Below are positions 6,395-7,710 of a stretch of 7,710 nucleotides of DNA, piece after piece. The number at the start of each line of letters is the position of its first letter. The stretch's first letter is position 1. Origin of the DNA: F1-60-MAGs149 sp032119475 (lineage in GTDB: Bacteria > Actinomycetota > Thermoleophilia > Gaiellales > F1-60-MAGs149); assembly GCA_032119475.1 (NCBI GenBank), contig JAUMCA010000056.1, positions 1-7,710 of the forward strand, written 5' to 3'. A program made the translations under genes and the position numbers. The notes beneath the pieces are model-generated. The model was given only the letters and a program-made list of their open reading frames with translations. It was not told the DNA's origin and did no database searches.

Positions 6395-6400
6395 GCCCGT

Positions 6401-6894
<494 letters not shown>

Positions 6895-6895
<1 letters not shown>

Positions 6896-7710
6896 TGCGC
6901 CTCGGGATCCTCGGCGGCGGCCAGCTGGCCTGGATGCTGGCGCTCGCGGCCGAGCCGCTCGGCGTGGAGGTCGCGGTGCTCGACCCGTCGCCCGACTGCG
7001 CAGCCGGCCGCATCGCCGACCACGTCGTCGCCGCCTACGACGACCCCGCCGGCCTCGACCGGGTCAGCGCGGGCGCCGACGTCGTCACGTACGAGTTCGA
7101 GAACGTCCCGGCGGTGGCCGTCACGCGCCTCGCCGAGCACGGCGTGCAGGTGCTGCCGTTCCCCGGCTCGCTGACGATCACGCAGGACCGCGCGCGCGAG
7201 AAGGAGCTCCTCGCCGGCCTCGGCATCGCGGTCGCGCCGTACGCGCTGATCGACGGCCCCGGTGACGTTGCGGCGGCGCTCGACGCCGTCGGCGCGCCCG
7301 GCATCCTCAAGACGCGCCGGCTCGGCTACGACGGCAAGGGGCAGGTGCGCGTCAAGGGCGCCGATGATCTGCCGGCGGCCGTTGCCGAGCTCGGCGGCAC
7401 GGACCTGATCTACGAGGGACTCGTGCGCTTCGACCGCGAGCTGTCGATCGTGGTGGCGCGCGGCGCGGACGGCGCGATCGCCGCCTATCCGCCCGTCGAA
7501 AACGAGCATCGGGACGGCATCCTCGCCTGCACCATCGCCCCGGCCCCGGACCTCGACGAGACGAAGCACGCGGCGGCCGAGCGCATCGGCGTCGCGGTGG
7601 CCGAGGCCCTCGATCACATCGGCGTCCTCTGCGTCGAGCTCTTCGACACGCCGGAGGGCATCGTCGCCAACGAGATCGCCCCGCGCGTCCACAACTCGGG
7701 CCACTGGACG
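6895..7710 (+). CDS. purK: N5-carboxyaminoimidazole ribonucleotide synthase, N-terminal part
   Basis: PurK is an ATP-grasp enzyme that makes N5-CAIR from AIR, bicarbonate and ATP, feeding PurE. The frame runs open to the window edge, giving 272 of about 355-390 expected residues. LGILGGGQLAWML (3-15) is the N-terminal nucleotide-like loop and TYEFENVP (65-72) follows. QDRAREKELLAGLGI (97-111) opens the ATP-grasp region, with KTRRLGYDGKGQ (139-150) as the ATP-binding loop. YEGLVRFDRELSIVVAR (173-189), YPPVENEHRDGIL (198-210), CVELFD (246-251) and NEIAPRVHNSGHW (259-271) carry the metal-binding Glu248 and Glu260 and the C-terminal PurK signature. The ATG at 6895 overlaps the purE TGA by one base; GAGG at 6887-6890 is a weak Shine-Dalgarno, so translation is probably coupled. 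The C-terminal end is missing only because the window ends. Confidence 0.97.

Overview
The window is a very GC-rich bacterial segment. It carries most of a de novo purine biosynthesis locus, with three unrelated or uncertain genes set inside it. The GC-dominated third codon positions, tight ATGA/TGATG overlaps and apparently leaderless gene starts fit an actinobacterium. Thermoleophilia (Solirubrobacterales/Gaiellales-like) is my best guess, from general impression only. A run of ten Ns at 1338-1347 shows this is a draft or metagenomic assembly.

Layout. Positions 1-2717 hold purM (5' end outside the window), purN and purH on the + strand. Each overlaps the next by an ATGA, so this is one translationally coupled unit. 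PurM closes the imidazole ring, PurN supplies a formyl group upstream of that step, and PurH performs the last two steps to IMP. A 45-base near-perfect hairpin begins in the last codons of purH and contains its stop codon; it probably ends the transcript. A 149-base spacer (2756-2904) with an 11-base direct repeat leads to a YcaQ/AlkX-type DNA glycosylase gene (2905-4020). This meets an alpha/beta hydrolase gene on the - strand (4013-4786) tail to tail; the two stop codons share an 8-base palindrome. Across a 95-base divergent spacer is an argininosuccinate-lyase-like gene (4882-6375) with altered substrate-binding positions. Then come purE (6401-6895) and purK (6895 to the window end, truncated). 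These two together convert AIR to CAIR by the bacterial N5-CAIR route.

The most striking regulatory pattern is that all four genes starting a possible transcription unit (the glycosylase, hydrolase, lyase and purE) have a TANNNT hexamer ending exactly 6 bases before the start codon and no clear Shine-Dalgarno. Operon-internal genes lack that hexamer, and purH instead has a strong Shine-Dalgarno. This points to leaderless transcripts for unit-leading genes. It would make purE-purK a separately transcribed unit despite lying only 25 bases after the lyase.

No completely new system is evident. The best candidates for follow-up are the divergent lyase, the hairpin element at the end of purH, and the leaderless promoter pattern. 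No RNA genes, CRISPR arrays or transposase genes are visible.
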